A stretch of 64,000 nucleotides of DNA, taken from positions 434,001-498,000 of the forward strand of contig CAVRLB010000001.1 in the NCBI GenBank assembly GCA_963722295.1. Direction: 5' to 3'. A program made the position numbers and the translations under genes. The stretch is from Brooklawnia sp032229645 (GTDB taxonomy: Bacteria > Actinomycetota > Actinomycetes > Propionibacteriales > Propionibacteriaceae). A model generated the notes under the pieces. The model saw only the letters and a program-made list of their open reading frames with translations, was not told the origin of the DNA and ran no database searches. Shown piece after piece: positions 51,977 to 61,562 of the stretch. Numbering within the stretch: position 1 is the stretch's first letter; every line of letters starts with the position of its first letter.

Positions 51977-52940
51977 GTTGGCAGTCAGCGCAGTGTCATT
52001 CTCGTCCCTCGATCCCCTGAGCGGCCTGCAGGTCGATGAGCGCCCCGAGCCGGAACCCCAACCGGGCTGGAGCACCATCACAATGCGGGCCAGCACCCTC
52101 AACCATCACGATCTTTGGTCGCTCAAGGGCGTCGGTCTGCGCGAGGAGCAACTACCCCGGATCCTCGGCTGCGATGGCGCAGGCGTCGATGACGACGGCA
52201 ACGAGGTCATCATTCATTCCGTGCTGACCAGCCCCGGGTGGAAGGGTCCCGATCCCCTCGACCCACGGCGCACGATGCTCTCCGAAGGCCTCGACGGCAC
52301 CTTCGCGACCAAGGTGCTCGTCCCCGCCCAGAACCTGGTGCCGAAGCCGGCCGAGATGAGCTGGAGCACTGCGGCGGTCTGCTCGATGACGATGCTGACC
52401 GCATACCGGATGCTGTTCACCCAGGCGGGGCTGCGACCCGGCGATCTGGTGCTGATCCAAGGTGCCGGCGGCGGCGTCAATTCGGCCTCGATCCAGCTGG
52501 CCTCGGCCGCCGGAATCCGGGTTTGGGTCACCAGCCGCGACGAGGATCGCCGGATGCGGGCCTTGGACCTGGGCGCGGAGCAGGTCTTCACCTCCGGCGC
52601 CCGGTTACCGGAGAAGGTGGACGCGGTCATCGACAACGTCGGATCGGCAACCTGGAGCCATTCGATCAACGTGCTGCGTGCCGGCGGCACCTTGGTCACC
52701 TGCGGCGCCACCACCGGTGATCCCGCCAAGGCCGAGCTGACGAAGATCTTCTTCCGCGAGTTGCGCATCCAGGGTTCCACGGCGGGCACCATCGATGAGC
52801 TGCGTGACCTGGTCAGCTTCGTGCAGACCGCCGGTGTCCAGCCTGTTATCGACGCCGAACTGCCGCTCGCCCAGGCCCGCCGAGGATTTGCTCGGATGGA
52901 AGCGGGCGATCTCTTCGGCAAGATCGTTTTCAATCACTGA
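51975..52940 (+). CDS. Zinc-independent medium-chain dehydrogenase, quinone-oxidoreductase-like
   Basis: The 321-residue protein has the MDR layout: a GroES-like N-terminal half (WSTITMRASTLNHHDLWSLKG, PRILGCDGAGVDDDGNEV) and a Rossmann half with LIQGAGGGVNSASIQLASAAGIRVWVTSRDEDR. The usual catalytic zinc cysteine is replaced by His/Asn-rich sequence and no structural zinc loop is seen, so it is of the quinone reductase / enoyl reductase kind. It stops 10 bp before the fuconate dehydratase gene and may share its transcript, which would suit a sugar-catabolism role; this is inferred. Confidence 0.87.
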   Translation: MLAVSAVSFSSLDPLSGLQVDERPEPEPQPGWSTITMRASTLNHHDLWSLKGVGLREEQLPRILGCDGAGVDDDGNEVIIHSVLTSPGWKGPDPLDPRRTMLSEGLDGTFATKVLVPAQNLVPKPAEMSWSTAAVCSMTMLTAYRMLFTQAGLRPGDLVLIQGAGGGVNSASIQLASAAGIRVWVTSRDEDRRMRALDLGAEQVFTSGARLPEKVDAVIDNVGSATWSHSINVLRAGGTLVTCGATTGDPAKAELTKIFFRELRIQGSTAGTIDELRDLVSFVQTAGVQPVIDAELPLAQARRGFARMEAGDLFGKIVFNH

Positions 52941-52950
52941 CAGGAGAGCC

Positions 52951-54267
52951 ATGGCCATCATCACGTCTGCCCAGACTATCGATATCCGCTTCCCGACCTC
53001 GCTCGACGCCGACGGCTCGGACGCGATGAATCCCGATGCTGATTACTCGGCCGCCTACGTCGTGCTGCACACCGACGGCACCGATGCGGCCGGACATCCA
53101 TTGATCGGATACGGCATCACCTTCACCATCGGCCGCGGCAATGACATCGTCTGCATGGCCGCCGAGGAGTTCGCGAACCGGCTGATCGGCAGGGATGTCG
53201 ATGAGATGGCGGCCGACATGGGCAGCTGCTATCTCAGCCTGTGCGCCGACTCCCAGATGCGCTGGTTGGGACCTGAGAAGGGCGTCGTCCATCTCGCGCT
53301 GTCGGCCGTGATGAATGCGGCCTGGGACATGGCCGGGCGACTGGCCGGCAAGCCGGTCTGGAGACTGCTAGCCGAGATGACGCCGGAGCAATTGGTCGAC
53401 GTCGCCGACCTGCGCTATCTGGGCGATGTACTGACGCGCGAGCGGGCACTCGAGATCCTGCGCAAGGCCGAGCCAGGCAAACGCGAGCGGATCGCCGACC
53501 TGGAAGCAGGCGGCTACCCGGCGTACACCACCGCTGCCGGCTGGCTCGGCTACTCGGACGCCAAGATGCTGCGCATCATCTCCGAGCAAGAGGAGCTGGG
53601 CTTCACCGCGGTCAAGCTCAAAGTGGGCGCCAACCTGGACGACGACATCCGCCGCTGCCGCAAGGCCCGCGAGGCGATCGGCCCGGATCGGCCGCTGATG
53701 ATCGACGCGAACCAGATGTGGGACGTGCCGACTGCCATCGAATGGGTCAACGCGCTGAAGGAGTTCAACCTGCGCTGGATCGAGGAGCCGACCAGTCCGG
53801 ACGATATCCTCGGACATCGCAAGATACGCGAGGGCATTGCACCGATCGGCGTCGCCACCGGGGAGCATTGCCACAACCGGGTGATGTTCAAGCAGTTCCT
53901 CGAAGCCTGCGCCATGGACTATTGCCAGATCGATGCCGGACGGCTGGCCTCGCTCAACGAGATCCTGGCCGTGCTGCTACTGGCCGCGCACTTCGAGGTG
54001 CCGGTTTGCCCGCATGCCGGCGGCGTCGGGTTGTGCGAGATGGTGCACCACGCGTCAATGCTCGACTACGTCGCGGTCTCCGGTAGCCACGAGGGTCGCA
54101 TCACCGAGTACGTCGACAACCTGCACGAGCATTTCGTAAACCCGGTCCGGGTTGCCAATGGCTGCTACCAGGTGACCGGCGATCCCGGGTACAACACCGA
54201 GATGACTCAGGCCGCCGTCGATGAATTCAGTTTCCCGGACGGCAGCTACTGGGCATCGGTGCGCTGA
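52951..54267 (+). CDS. L-fuconate dehydratase-like enolase-superfamily enzyme
   Basis: The 438-residue product starts at the ATG at 52951 (MAIITSAQTIDIRFPTSLDADGSDAMNPDADYSAAYVVLHTDG), after CAGGAGAG. It follows the L-fuconate dehydratase pattern. The base lysines are in AVKLKVGAN, metal ligands in MIDANQMWD, WIEEPTSPDD and VATGEHCHN, and the acid/base histidine in CPHAGGVGL. L-fuconate dehydratase takes part in a phosphate-free fucose catabolic route. No other gene of that route is in the window, so substrate is assigned by similarity only. Confidence 0.87.
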   Translation: MAIITSAQTIDIRFPTSLDADGSDAMNPDADYSAAYVVLHTDGTDAAGHPLIGYGITFTIGRGNDIVCMAAEEFANRLIGRDVDEMAADMGSCYLSLCADSQMRWLGPEKGVVHLALSAVMNAAWDMAGRLAGKPVWRLLAEMTPEQLVDVADLRYLGDVLTRERALEILRKAEPGKRERIADLEAGGYPAYTTAAGWLGYSDAKMLRIISEQEELGFTAVKLKVGANLDDDIRRCRKAREAIGPDRPLMIDANQMWDVPTAIEWVNALKEFNLRWIEEPTSPDDILGHRKIREGIAPIGVATGEHCHNRVMFKQFLEACAMDYCQIDAGRLASLNEILAVLLLAAHFEVPVCPHAGGVGLCEMVHHASMLDYVAVSGSHEGRITEYVDNLHEHFVNPVRVANGCYQVTGDPGYNTEMTQAAVDEFSFPDGSYWASVR

Positions 54268-54313
54268 ACCGGGCGGGGGCCTCCCGCGCATGGAAGCTGA
54301 GGACCAGGTGAAG

Positions 54314-54362
54314 TCGGTTGCCGGGAAGCGATCCTATTGGTTCGGATCGCGTCGGCAACCGA
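54314..54362. repeat. 49-bp palindromic repeat, copy 1
   Basis: This 49-bp unit has an outer inverted repeat TCGGTTGCCG / CGGCAACCGA and an inner one GCGATCC / GGATCGC, so it can fold into a long hairpin. An identical copy lies at 54445-54493. Both are in the 268-bp gap between the convergent fuconate dehydratase gene and gltD; I see no gene in that gap. It may be a bidirectional terminator or a REP-like dispersed repeat. Confidence 0.85.
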
Positions 54363-54444
54363 CCTTCCTGGGCCAACCGATGTCGCAGACGCGTGAGCGC
54401 AACAATGCATGCCGGGTGATTCTCTGGCTCAGGTCCGGGTGGTC

Positions 54445-54493
54445 TCGGTTGCCGGGAAGCGATCCTATTGGTTCGGATCGCGTCGGCAACCGA
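54445..54493. repeat. 49-bp palindromic repeat, copy 2
   Basis: This is base-for-base the same as the copy 131 bp upstream and ends 42 bp from the gltD stop. The 82 bp between the copies is unrelated to them. Perfect identity of non-coding repeats suggests recent duplication or mobility. Confidence 0.85.
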
Positions 54494-54535
54494 TCTCCCG
54501 GACCGACCGAGTCGACCAGGCGTGCTCAATGACAC

Positions 54536-55999
54536 CTATGCCAGCACCTGGCGATCGCTCGGATTGATCGGACGAGGCAGGATGCTGTCCTCACCGCTCA
54601 GGAAGGCGTCCACGCCGTTGGCGCAGGATCGTCCCTCGGCGATCGCCCAGACGATCAGCGACTGGCCGCGTCCGGCATCTCCGCAGGCGAAGACACCCGG
54701 CACACTGGTCTGGTAGTGGTCGTCGCGAGAGATGTTGCCGCGCTCGTCCAAGTCAACACCCAGCTGCGACACCACCCCGTCGGCTTCCGGGCCGAGGAAG
54801 CCCATCGCAAGCAGCACCAGCTGCGCGGGGATGACCTTCTCAGTGCCCTCGACCGGTGCGAACCTGGTCCCGGGCCCGCCGACCTCCACGATCCGCAGCC
54901 CGGCGACCTGGCCGTTCTCGCCGCTGAACTCGGTGGTGTTCACCGCGTACATTCGCTCGCCACCCTCCTCGTTGGCCGAGGCCACCCGGTAGATCATCGG
55001 GTAGGTGGGCCACGGTTGCGAGTCCGGACGATCGGCCGGCGGAAGCGGCATGATCTCCAACTGGGTCACCGACCGGGCGCCCTGTCGCAGCGCGGTGCCG
55101 AGACAGTCGTTCGACGTGTCGCCACCGCCGATGACGATGACATCCTTGCCCTCAGCGGTGATCTGGTCGGGCACCTCGCTCTTCAACGCCTTGGTGGCCT
55201 GAGTGAGGAAGTCCATCGCCTGATGAATGCCGCCAAGTTCACGGCCTGGCACGTTCAAATCGCGCGGCCGCGTCGAGCCGATGGCCAGCACCACCGCGTC
55301 GAAGCGTTCCAGCAACTGCTCGCCGGTGATGTCGCTGCCGACCTTGGTGGACGGCTTGAAGGTGGTTCCTTCCAGCACCATCTGCTTCAGCCGCCGGTCG
55401 AGGACCGACTTCTCCATCTTGAAGTTCGGGATGCCGTAGCGCAGCAGACCACCGATAGCGTCCGCCCGCTCGTAGACGACCACGGTGTGACCGGCGCGGG
55501 TCAACTGCTGAGCGACCGCCAGCCCGGAGGGCCCCGAGCCGATCACGGCGACCGTCTTCAGGGTGTGCCAGTCCGGCACCTGCGGGGTGACCCGCCGGTC
55601 GGCCCAGCCCTTGTCGATCAGCGCGACCTCGACATTCTTGATGGTCACCGGATCCCGGTTGATGCCCTCCACGCACGCCGTCTCGCAAGGCGCCGGGCAC
55701 AGCCGTCCGGTGAACTCCGGGAAGTTGTTCGTGGCGTGCAGCCGCTCCAACCCGTCCTGCCATTCGTCGCGCCAGAGCAGGTCGTTCCACTCCGGAATGA
55801 GGTTCCCGAGCGGACAGCCGTTGTGGCAGAACGGAATGCCACAGTCCATGCAACGGCCGGCCTGCTTGACGATCAGCGGCAGTAGGGCGAGGCCGGGGGT
55901 ACCCGGGTAGACCTCGTTCCAGTCCTCCAGGCGCTCGGCCACGGGACGCCGTTCAGCGACCTGGCGGGGCGTGGTCATGAATCCGGTCGGGTCAGCCAC
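54536..55999 (-). CDS. gltD: Glutamate synthase small (beta) subunit
   Basis: GltD brings electrons from NADPH through FAD and 4Fe-4S clusters to GltB. The 487-residue protein has the cluster cysteines in AGRCMDCGIPFCHNGCPLGN and RLCPAPCETACVEG, the FAD site VAVIGSGPSGLAVAQQL, the NADPH site VIVIGGGDTSNDCLG and the closing PGVFACGDAGRGQSLIVWAI. Its ATG overlaps the gltB end by 8 nt. Confidence 0.97.
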   Translation of the reverse strand: MADPTGFMTTPRQVAERRPVAERLEDWNEVYPGTPGLALLPLIVKQAGRCMDCGIPFCHNGCPLGNLIPEWNDLLWRDEWQDGLERLHATNNFPEFTGRLCPAPCETACVEGINRDPVTIKNVEVALIDKGWADRRVTPQVPDWHTLKTVAVIGSGPSGLAVAQQLTRAGHTVVVYERADAIGGLLRYGIPNFKMEKSVLDRRLKQMVLEGTTFKPSTKVGSDITGEQLLERFDAVVLAIGSTRPRDLNVPGRELGGIHQAMDFLTQATKALKSEVPDQITAEGKDVIVIGGGDTSNDCLGTALRQGARSVTQLEIMPLPPADRPDSQPWPTYPMIYRVASANEEGGERMYAVNTTEFSGENGQVAGLRIVEVGGPGTRFAPVEGTEKVIPAQLVLLAMGFLGPEADGVVSQLGVDLDERGNISRDDHYQTSVPGVFACGDAGRGQSLIVWAIAEGRSCANGVDAFLSGEDSILPRPINPSDRQVLA

Positions 56000-58900
56000 G
56001 AGCAGCCTCCATCATGCGTTCGGTCACTTCTGTTTGGGGAAGGCCGTTGGCTTTCGCCTCGGCCTGTGCGCGCACCACCCGCGCGAAGTCTCGCGGTTCG
56101 AGCTTGGTGAAGCGCGCCGCCAGTACCCCACGAGATTCGCCGAGAAGCTCGGCCGCCCGCGTCGACCCGGTCACCTCGTGATGACGGCGGAGCAATTCGA
56201 CGACTCGATTCAGATCGGCATCGGCGAGCGGCACCGGATCGACGTACTCGGTGTTCAGCACCTCCGGACGCATGTCGAGGACCCACGCGATACCGCCCGA
56301 CATGCCGGCCGCCAGGTTGCGTCCGGTCGGGCCGATGATCAATGCCTCACCGCCGGTCATGTACTCGCAACCGTGATCCCCGACGCCTTCGACGACAGCG
56401 GTCGCCCCGGAGTTACGGACGCAGAACCGCTCCCCCACGATACCGTTCAGCAAGATCTCGCCCGAGGTGGCGCCATAGCCGATGACATTGCCCGCGATGA
56501 TCTGAGTCGCCGCCTCGAATCCGGACGCAGGGTCGAGCCGCGCCGCGATATGCCCGCCCGACAGCCCCTTGCCCAGATAGTCATTGGCGTCGCCGGTCAG
56601 CAGCAGGCTGATCCCCTTCGGCAGGAATGCCCCGAAGCTTTGACCCGCGGTGCCGACGAACTCGAAGCGGATCGTGTCGTCCGGCAGCCCCTTGCCCTGC
56701 GTCGCCATCGTGACCTCGTGGCCGAGGATGGTGCCGACCGTGCGGTGGGTATTGCGGATCGGCAGGATCCCCACCACCGGCTCACCATCGGTGAGGGCCG
56801 GACGAGCGATCTCGATCATCTCGACATCCAGCGCCTGATCGAGTTCGTGATCCTGCACGGTGACCTGGTGACGCGGAGCGTCCGCAGGCACGTCGACCTG
56901 GTGGAGCACGGGGGTCAGATCCAGGCCCTGTGCCTTGTAGTGATCCACCGCCTTGCGGGTCGCCAGCCTGTCGACGCGTCCGACCGCCTCTTCGAGCGTG
57001 CGGAAGCCCAGCATTGCCAGGTATTCGCGTACCTCCTGGGCGATGAACTCCATGAAGTTGATCACGTACTCGGGTTTGCCGGCGAACTTCGCCCGCAGCT
57101 CGGGATTTTGGGTCGCGACGCCGACCGGGCAGGTGTCGAGATGGCAGACCCGCATCAGGATGCAGCCGCTGGTGACCAAGGCGGTCGTCGCGAACCCGAA
57201 CTCCTCGGCGCCCAGCAGCGCAGCGATGATGACGTCGCGTCCGGTCTTCAGCTGGCCGTCGCACTGCACCACGATCCGATCGCGCAGCCCGTTGAGCAGC
57301 AGCGTCTGCTGGGTCTCGGCCAGGCCGAGTTCCCAGGGGCCGCCGGCATGCTTGATCGAGGTCAGCGGCGCGGCACCGGTACCACCGTCGTGGCCGGAAA
57401 TCAGCACCACGTCGGCCTTCGCCTTGCTGACACCTGCCGCCACCGTCCCGACGCCGATCTCCGAGACCAGCTTGACATGCACCCGGGACGAAGGATTCGC
57501 GCACTTCAGATCGTGGATCAACTGCTTGAGATCCTCGATCGAATAGATGTCGTGATGCGGCGGCGGGCTGATCAGGCCGATGCCGGGGGTCGAATGCCGG
57601 GTGCGGGCGATCCACGGGTAGACCTTCGGGCCGGGCAGCTGGCCGCCCTCCCCCGGCTTCGCCCCCTGCGCCATCTTGATCTGCAGGTCGCTGGCGTAGC
57701 TGAGGTATTCCGAGGTCACGCCGAAGCGCCCCGAAGCCACCTGCTTGATGGCCGAGCAACGCTCCGGATCGTGCAGCCGCTCCGGATCCTCGCCCCCTTC
57801 GCCGGTGTTCGACCGGGCACCCAGCCGGTTCATCGCGATCGCCAGCGTTTCGTGCGCCTCCTGGCTGATCGAGCCGTAGCTCATCGCGCCGGTGCTGAAC
57901 CGCTTGACGATCTGGGAAACCGGCTCTACCTCGTCGATGTCGATGGGCCGGCTGGCCGGCTTGAGATCCAGCAGCGCGCGCAACGTCATCAGCCGCGACG
58001 AACGATCGTCCACACGCGCTGTGTAGCGCTTGAAGACGTCGTAGCGTCCGGTACGGGTGGCGTACTGGAGCCGGAAGACGCTCTCAGGGTCGAACAGGTG
58101 CTCTTCACCCTCGCGACGCCACTTGTATTGTCCGCCGGTGATCAGCGTCCGGTGCGGCAGCGCATTGGTCGCCGGGTACGCATTGCGATGATGCTCGGCG
58201 ATGTCGTGAGCGATCTCGTCCAGGCCGATACCCTCAACCCGCGAACTGGTGCCGGGGAAGAACTCGGCCATGAACTCGCTGCTCAAACCGACCGCTTCGA
58301 AGATCTCGGCCCCTCCGTAGGACGCCATCGTGGACACGCCCATCTTGCTCATCACCTTAAGCAGGCCGTGTTCCAGTGCGCTGATCACGTTCTTGATGGC
58401 CTGCTCGGGCGAGACGGTCACCAGTAGTTCGCGGCGCGCGAGATCCTCGGCGCTCTCGAACAGCAGATACGGGTTGACCGCGGCAGCGCCGTAGCCCACC
58501 AGCAGAGCCATGTGATGTACCTCGCGCACATCGCCGGCCTCGACGATCATGCCGATATTGGCGCGCTTCTTCAGCCGCACCAGGTGATGGTGCATGTTCG
58601 CCGTCGACAGCAGCGACGGGATCGGCGCCCTCGAATCGTTCGAATGCCGGTCGCTGAGCACGATGTACAGCGCCCCGTCGTCGACTGCCGCGGTGATCTC
58701 ATCGCGCATCTCGGCCAACCGATCGCGCAGCGCCTGCGGGCCGCCCGCGGCCTCGTAGTAGCAACTGATCACGCGGGTCAAACCGTTCGGGTTGTCGGCG
58801 CGCTCTCCCAGATGGACGATCTTCGACAGTTGCTCCGAGTCGATCACCGGCGACCCGATCACCAATTGGTTGGCCGATTCGGGGCCGGGCTCCAGCAGGT

Positions 58901-60521
58901 TGCCCTGCGGGCCGGATCGCACCTCCAGCGACGTCACGAGCTCCTCGCGGATCGCGTCCAGCGGTGGATTCGTGACCTGTGCGAAGAGTTGGCTGAAGTA
59001 GTCGAAAAGCGAACGAGGCTTGTCGGACAGCACCGGCAGCGCAGTGTCGGTGCCCATCGAACCGATCGGCTCGGCCCCGGTGTTGGCCATCGGCGCGACG
59101 ATCATCGACAACTCTTCGTGCGAGTAGCCAAACACCTGCTGGCGGCGTGCCACCGAGGCGGAGCCGTGCACGATATGGGTGCGCTCAGGAAGATCGTCGA
59201 GGAAGACTCGTCCCTGCTTGAGCCATTCGCCGTAGGGATGCTCGGCGGCCAGCTGGTCCTTGATCTCTCGGTCGTCGATCAGCCGGTGGCCGGCCAGGTC
59301 GACGAGCAACATCCGGCCCGGGGTCAGGCGGCCCTTCTCACGGACATCGGCGGGCGGCACATCCAGCACGCCGGCCTCCGAGGCGAAGATCACCCGGTCG
59401 TCGGTCACCCAGTAGCGCGCCGGACGAAGACCGTTGCGGTCCAGCGTGGCGCCGATCAGGGTGCCATCGGTGAACGAGATGCACGCCGGACCGTCCCAGG
59501 GCTCCATCAAACAGGCGTGGTAGTCGAAGAAATCACGGTGCGCCTGCGGAAGGTCATCGTTGTGCTGCCATGCCTCGGGCACCATCATCATCACCGCGTG
59601 CGGCAGCGATCGTCCACCCAGATGCAGCAACTCGAGCACCTGGTCGAACGACGCCGAGTCGGAGTCACCTGGCTCACAGATCGGGAAGAGCCGACTGAGA
59701 TCGCCGGGGATCACATCGGACGACAGCAGCGATTCACGAGCCCGCATCCAGTTGCGGTTGCCCTTGACCGTGTTGATCTCGCCGTTGTGAGCGATCATCC
59801 GGTAGGGATGGGCCAGCGGCCACGACGGGAAGGTGTTGGTCGAGAAGCGGGAATGCACCAGCGCGATGGCCGAGGCGAAACGCTCGTCGGTGAGATCCGG
59901 GTAGACCTCGGACAGCTGTGAGGTCGTCAGCATGCCCTTGAAGATCAGCGTGCGGGCCGACAATGACGAGAAGTAGACACCGGCCTCGAAACGCGCGCGG
60001 CGGCGCAGCGGGAAGACCTGCCGGTCGAGGTCGATACCGCTGGCATGCTTGCGGTCACTCACGAACAGCAGCATCATGTGCGGCATCACGCCCACCGAGA
60101 TCGGGCTGAGTGTTTCGGTGTGCACCGGCACCTCACGCCAGCCGTGCACCTTGAGGCGCTCCTCGAGAGCGATCTTCTCGATCGAGATCATCGCCATGTC
60201 GCGTTCGACTTCGTCTTGGGGCAGGTACGCCATACCGACCGCGTATTCTCCGGCCGGCGGCAGTATGAAGTCGACCTCGTCGCGCAGGAACGCGTCCGGA
60301 ATCTGGACGAGAATACCCGCGCCATCGCCCGCAGCCTCGTCGGCGCCGGTGGCGCCGCGATGGTCGAGGTTAGCCAGGGCCGTGAGCCCGTCCAGAACCA
60401 GCTCATGGGTCGGCTTGGCATCTAGTTTCGCGACGAAGGCCACACCACAGGCGTCGTGTTCGTATGCGGGATCATAGAGGCCCTGCCTGCTGGGTGCCGA
60501 ACCTAACGAGATCATCTGCAC
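55992..60521 (-). CDS. gltB: Glutamate synthase large (alpha) subunit
   Basis: GltB transfers the glutamine amide to 2-oxoglutarate, the GOGAT step of ammonium assimilation. The 1509-residue protein has a short propeptide before the catalytic Cys25 (YEHDACGVAFVAKL), so the mature enzyme would begin there. An N-terminal amidotransferase domain is followed by a central domain, the FMN-binding barrel (GAKPGEGGQLPGPKVYPWIARTRHSTPG) and the 3Fe-4S cysteines in CILMRVCHLDTCPVGVATQNP. A C-terminal GXGXG beta-helix domain completes it. Full length and intact. A GlnR-like site lies upstream. Confidence 0.97.
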   Translation of the reverse strand: MQMISLGSAPSRQGLYDPAYEHDACGVAFVAKLDAKPTHELVLDGLTALANLDHRGATGADEAAGDGAGILVQIPDAFLRDEVDFILPPAGEYAVGMAYLPQDEVERDMAMISIEKIALEERLKVHGWREVPVHTETLSPISVGVMPHMMLLFVSDRKHASGIDLDRQVFPLRRRARFEAGVYFSSLSARTLIFKGMLTTSQLSEVYPDLTDERFASAIALVHSRFSTNTFPSWPLAHPYRMIAHNGEINTVKGNRNWMRARESLLSSDVIPGDLSRLFPICEPGDSDSASFDQVLELLHLGGRSLPHAVMMMVPEAWQHNDDLPQAHRDFFDYHACLMEPWDGPACISFTDGTLIGATLDRNGLRPARYWVTDDRVIFASEAGVLDVPPADVREKGRLTPGRMLLVDLAGHRLIDDREIKDQLAAEHPYGEWLKQGRVFLDDLPERTHIVHGSASVARRQQVFGYSHEELSMIVAPMANTGAEPIGSMGTDTALPVLSDKPRSLFDYFSQLFAQVTNPPLDAIREELVTSLEVRSGPQGNLLEPGPESANQLVIGSPVIDSEQLSKIVHLGERADNPNGLTRVISCYYEAAGGPQALRDRLAEMRDEITAAVDDGALYIVLSDRHSNDSRAPIPSLLSTANMHHHLVRLKKRANIGMIVEAGDVREVHHMALLVGYGAAAVNPYLLFESAEDLARRELLVTVSPEQAIKNVISALEHGLLKVMSKMGVSTMASYGGAEIFEAVGLSSEFMAEFFPGTSSRVEGIGLDEIAHDIAEHHRNAYPATNALPHRTLITGGQYKWRREGEEHLFDPESVFRLQYATRTGRYDVFKRYTARVDDRSSRLMTLRALLDLKPASRPIDIDEVEPVSQIVKRFSTGAMSYGSISQEAHETLAIAMNRLGARSNTGEGGEDPERLHDPERCSAIKQVASGRFGVTSEYLSYASDLQIKMAQGAKPGEGGQLPGPKVYPWIARTRHSTPGIGLISPPPHHDIYSIEDLKQLIHDLKCANPSSRVHVKLVSEIGVGTVAAGVSKAKADVVLISGHDGGTGAAPLTSIKHAGGPWELGLAETQQTLLLNGLRDRIVVQCDGQLKTGRDVIIAALLGAEEFGFATTALVTSGCILMRVCHLDTCPVGVATQNPELRAKFAGKPEYVINFMEFIAQEVREYLAMLGFRTLEEAVGRVDRLATRKAVDHYKAQGLDLTPVLHQVDVPADAPRHQVTVQDHELDQALDVEMIEIARPALTDGEPVVGILPIRNTHRTVGTILGHEVTMATQGKGLPDDTIRFEFVGTAGQSFGAFLPKGISLLLTGDANDYLGKGLSGGHIAARLDPASGFEAATQIIAGNVIGYGATSGEILLNGIVGERFCVRNSGATAVVEGVGDHGCEYMTGGEALIIGPTGRNLAAGMSGGIAWVLDMRPEVLNTEYVDPVPLADADLNRVVELLRRHHEVTGSTRAAELLGESRGVLAARFTKLEPRDFARVVRAQAEAKANGLPQTEVTERMMEAARG

Positions 60522-60566
60522 TCCTGTCTGGGCGCCGCTGATGGACGCGGCCCAGTGGGAAAGAGT

Positions 60567-60603
60567 AACCCCAAAGTGTTACAAGTTCTTTTCATCGTGT
60601 TAC
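60567..60603 (-). promoter_or_regulatory. Possible GlnR-type operator upstream of gltB
   Basis: On the minus strand the order is GTAAC-N6-AAAAG-N5-GTAAC-N6-GGGTT. The known actinobacterial GlnR box is gTnAc-N6-GaAAc-N6-GtnAC-N6-GAAAc; both a-sites fit exactly and the spacing is off by one base. It lies 46-82 bp before the gltB ATG and overlaps the lgt stop codon. Nitrogen control of glutamate synthase would make sense; the b-sites match poorly. Confidence 0.45.
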
Positions 60604-61562
60604 GGATTCTTTACAGTCTCCCGATCCGGCGGGTCTTCAGAGCCGGCGGAAGCAGTGTCATCCGAGATCTCCGCCGCACCGGTGCCGCCAGCGAGGTCGG
60701 CCCGCGGACGAGCAGGCGTCAGCCCGGTTCCCGGCCTGGCGAAACCGAAGGGCCACAGCATCACACCGGGACGCCTGCGCAGCTGCCAGATCAGCAGGAT
60801 CAGCGCACCGACGAAACAGATCACCGAGACGTAGCTGTTGACCCGCCAGCCTCCGACGTGGTTCGCCGGATCGATGCGCACCGCTTCGATGAAGAACCGG
60901 CCGAAGGTGTACCAAAGCACGTAGCAGCTGAACAGCTTTCCACGGCCCAGCTTGAAGCGTCGTTCGGCCCACAGCAGGACGAATCCGCCGATAGTGTTCC
61001 AGACCATCTCGTAGGCGAAGGTTGGGTGAAAGGTCTCGTACGATTCGTAGCCCTCCGGACGGTAGCGGGGGTCTACGTAGAGGCCCCAGGGCAGGTCGGT
61101 GGGACGTCCGAAGAGTTCCTGGTTGAACCAGTTGCCGAGCCGCCCGATCGCTTGGGCGAAGAGCAATGCCGGTGCAAGTACGTCCGCGAACGAACCGAAA
61201 TCGAATCGGTAGCGGCGGCAGACCAGCCAGGCCGCCAGGCCACCGAGCATCACGCCGCCCCAAATGCCCAGGCCGCCATTTCGGATGTTGAACGCCTGCC
61301 AGGGGTCGCGTCCGGGACCGAAGTACAGCTGGTTGTCGGTGATCACGTGATACAGCCGGGCGCCGACGATGCCGACGATCACGATGACGAAGATCGCGGA
61401 ATCGAAGCGGTCGGCCTCGCCGCCACGCCGAATGAACCGCCTGCGGGCCAACCAGGCAGCGACGACAATGCCCGCGAGTACGCAGAATGCGTAGAAGTGA
61501 ATCGTGAAACCACCCAATGTGAATCCGCTGATCGGCGGCGCTGGGATCTGGAGCGGACTCAT
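60600..61562 (-). CDS. lgt: Prolipoprotein diacylglyceryl transferase
   Basis: Lgt adds diacylglycerol to the lipobox cysteine of lipoproteins in the membrane. The 320-residue protein has about seven helices and the Lgt signature IGRLGNWFNQELFGRPTDLPWGL, as well as YHVITDNQLYF and HPTFAYEMVWN. The polar C-terminal tail (about 45 residues) is typical of actinobacterial forms. It overlaps the trpA stop as ATGA, the conserved trpCBA-lgt arrangement. Confidence 0.96.
   Translation of the reverse strand: MSPLQIPAPPISGFTLGGFTIHFYAFCVLAGIVVAAWLARRRFIRRGGEADRFDSAIFVIVIVGIVGARLYHVITDNQLYFGPGRDPWQAFNIRNGGLGIWGGVMLGGLAAWLVCRRYRFDFGSFADVLAPALLFAQAIGRLGNWFNQELFGRPTDLPWGLYVDPRYRPEGYESYETFHPTFAYEMVWNTIGGFVLLWAERRFKLGRGKLFSCYVLWYTFGRFFIEAVRIDPANHVGGWRVNSYVSVICFVGALILLIWQLRRRPGVMLWPFGFARPGTGLTPARPRADLAGGTGAAEISDDTASAGSEDPPDRETVKNP

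Noticed and set aside
55971..58427. Long plus-strand open frame of over 800 codons
   Set aside because: It lies wholly antisense to gltB, whose translation matches a known enzyme throughout; such mirror frames are common in high-GC DNA.
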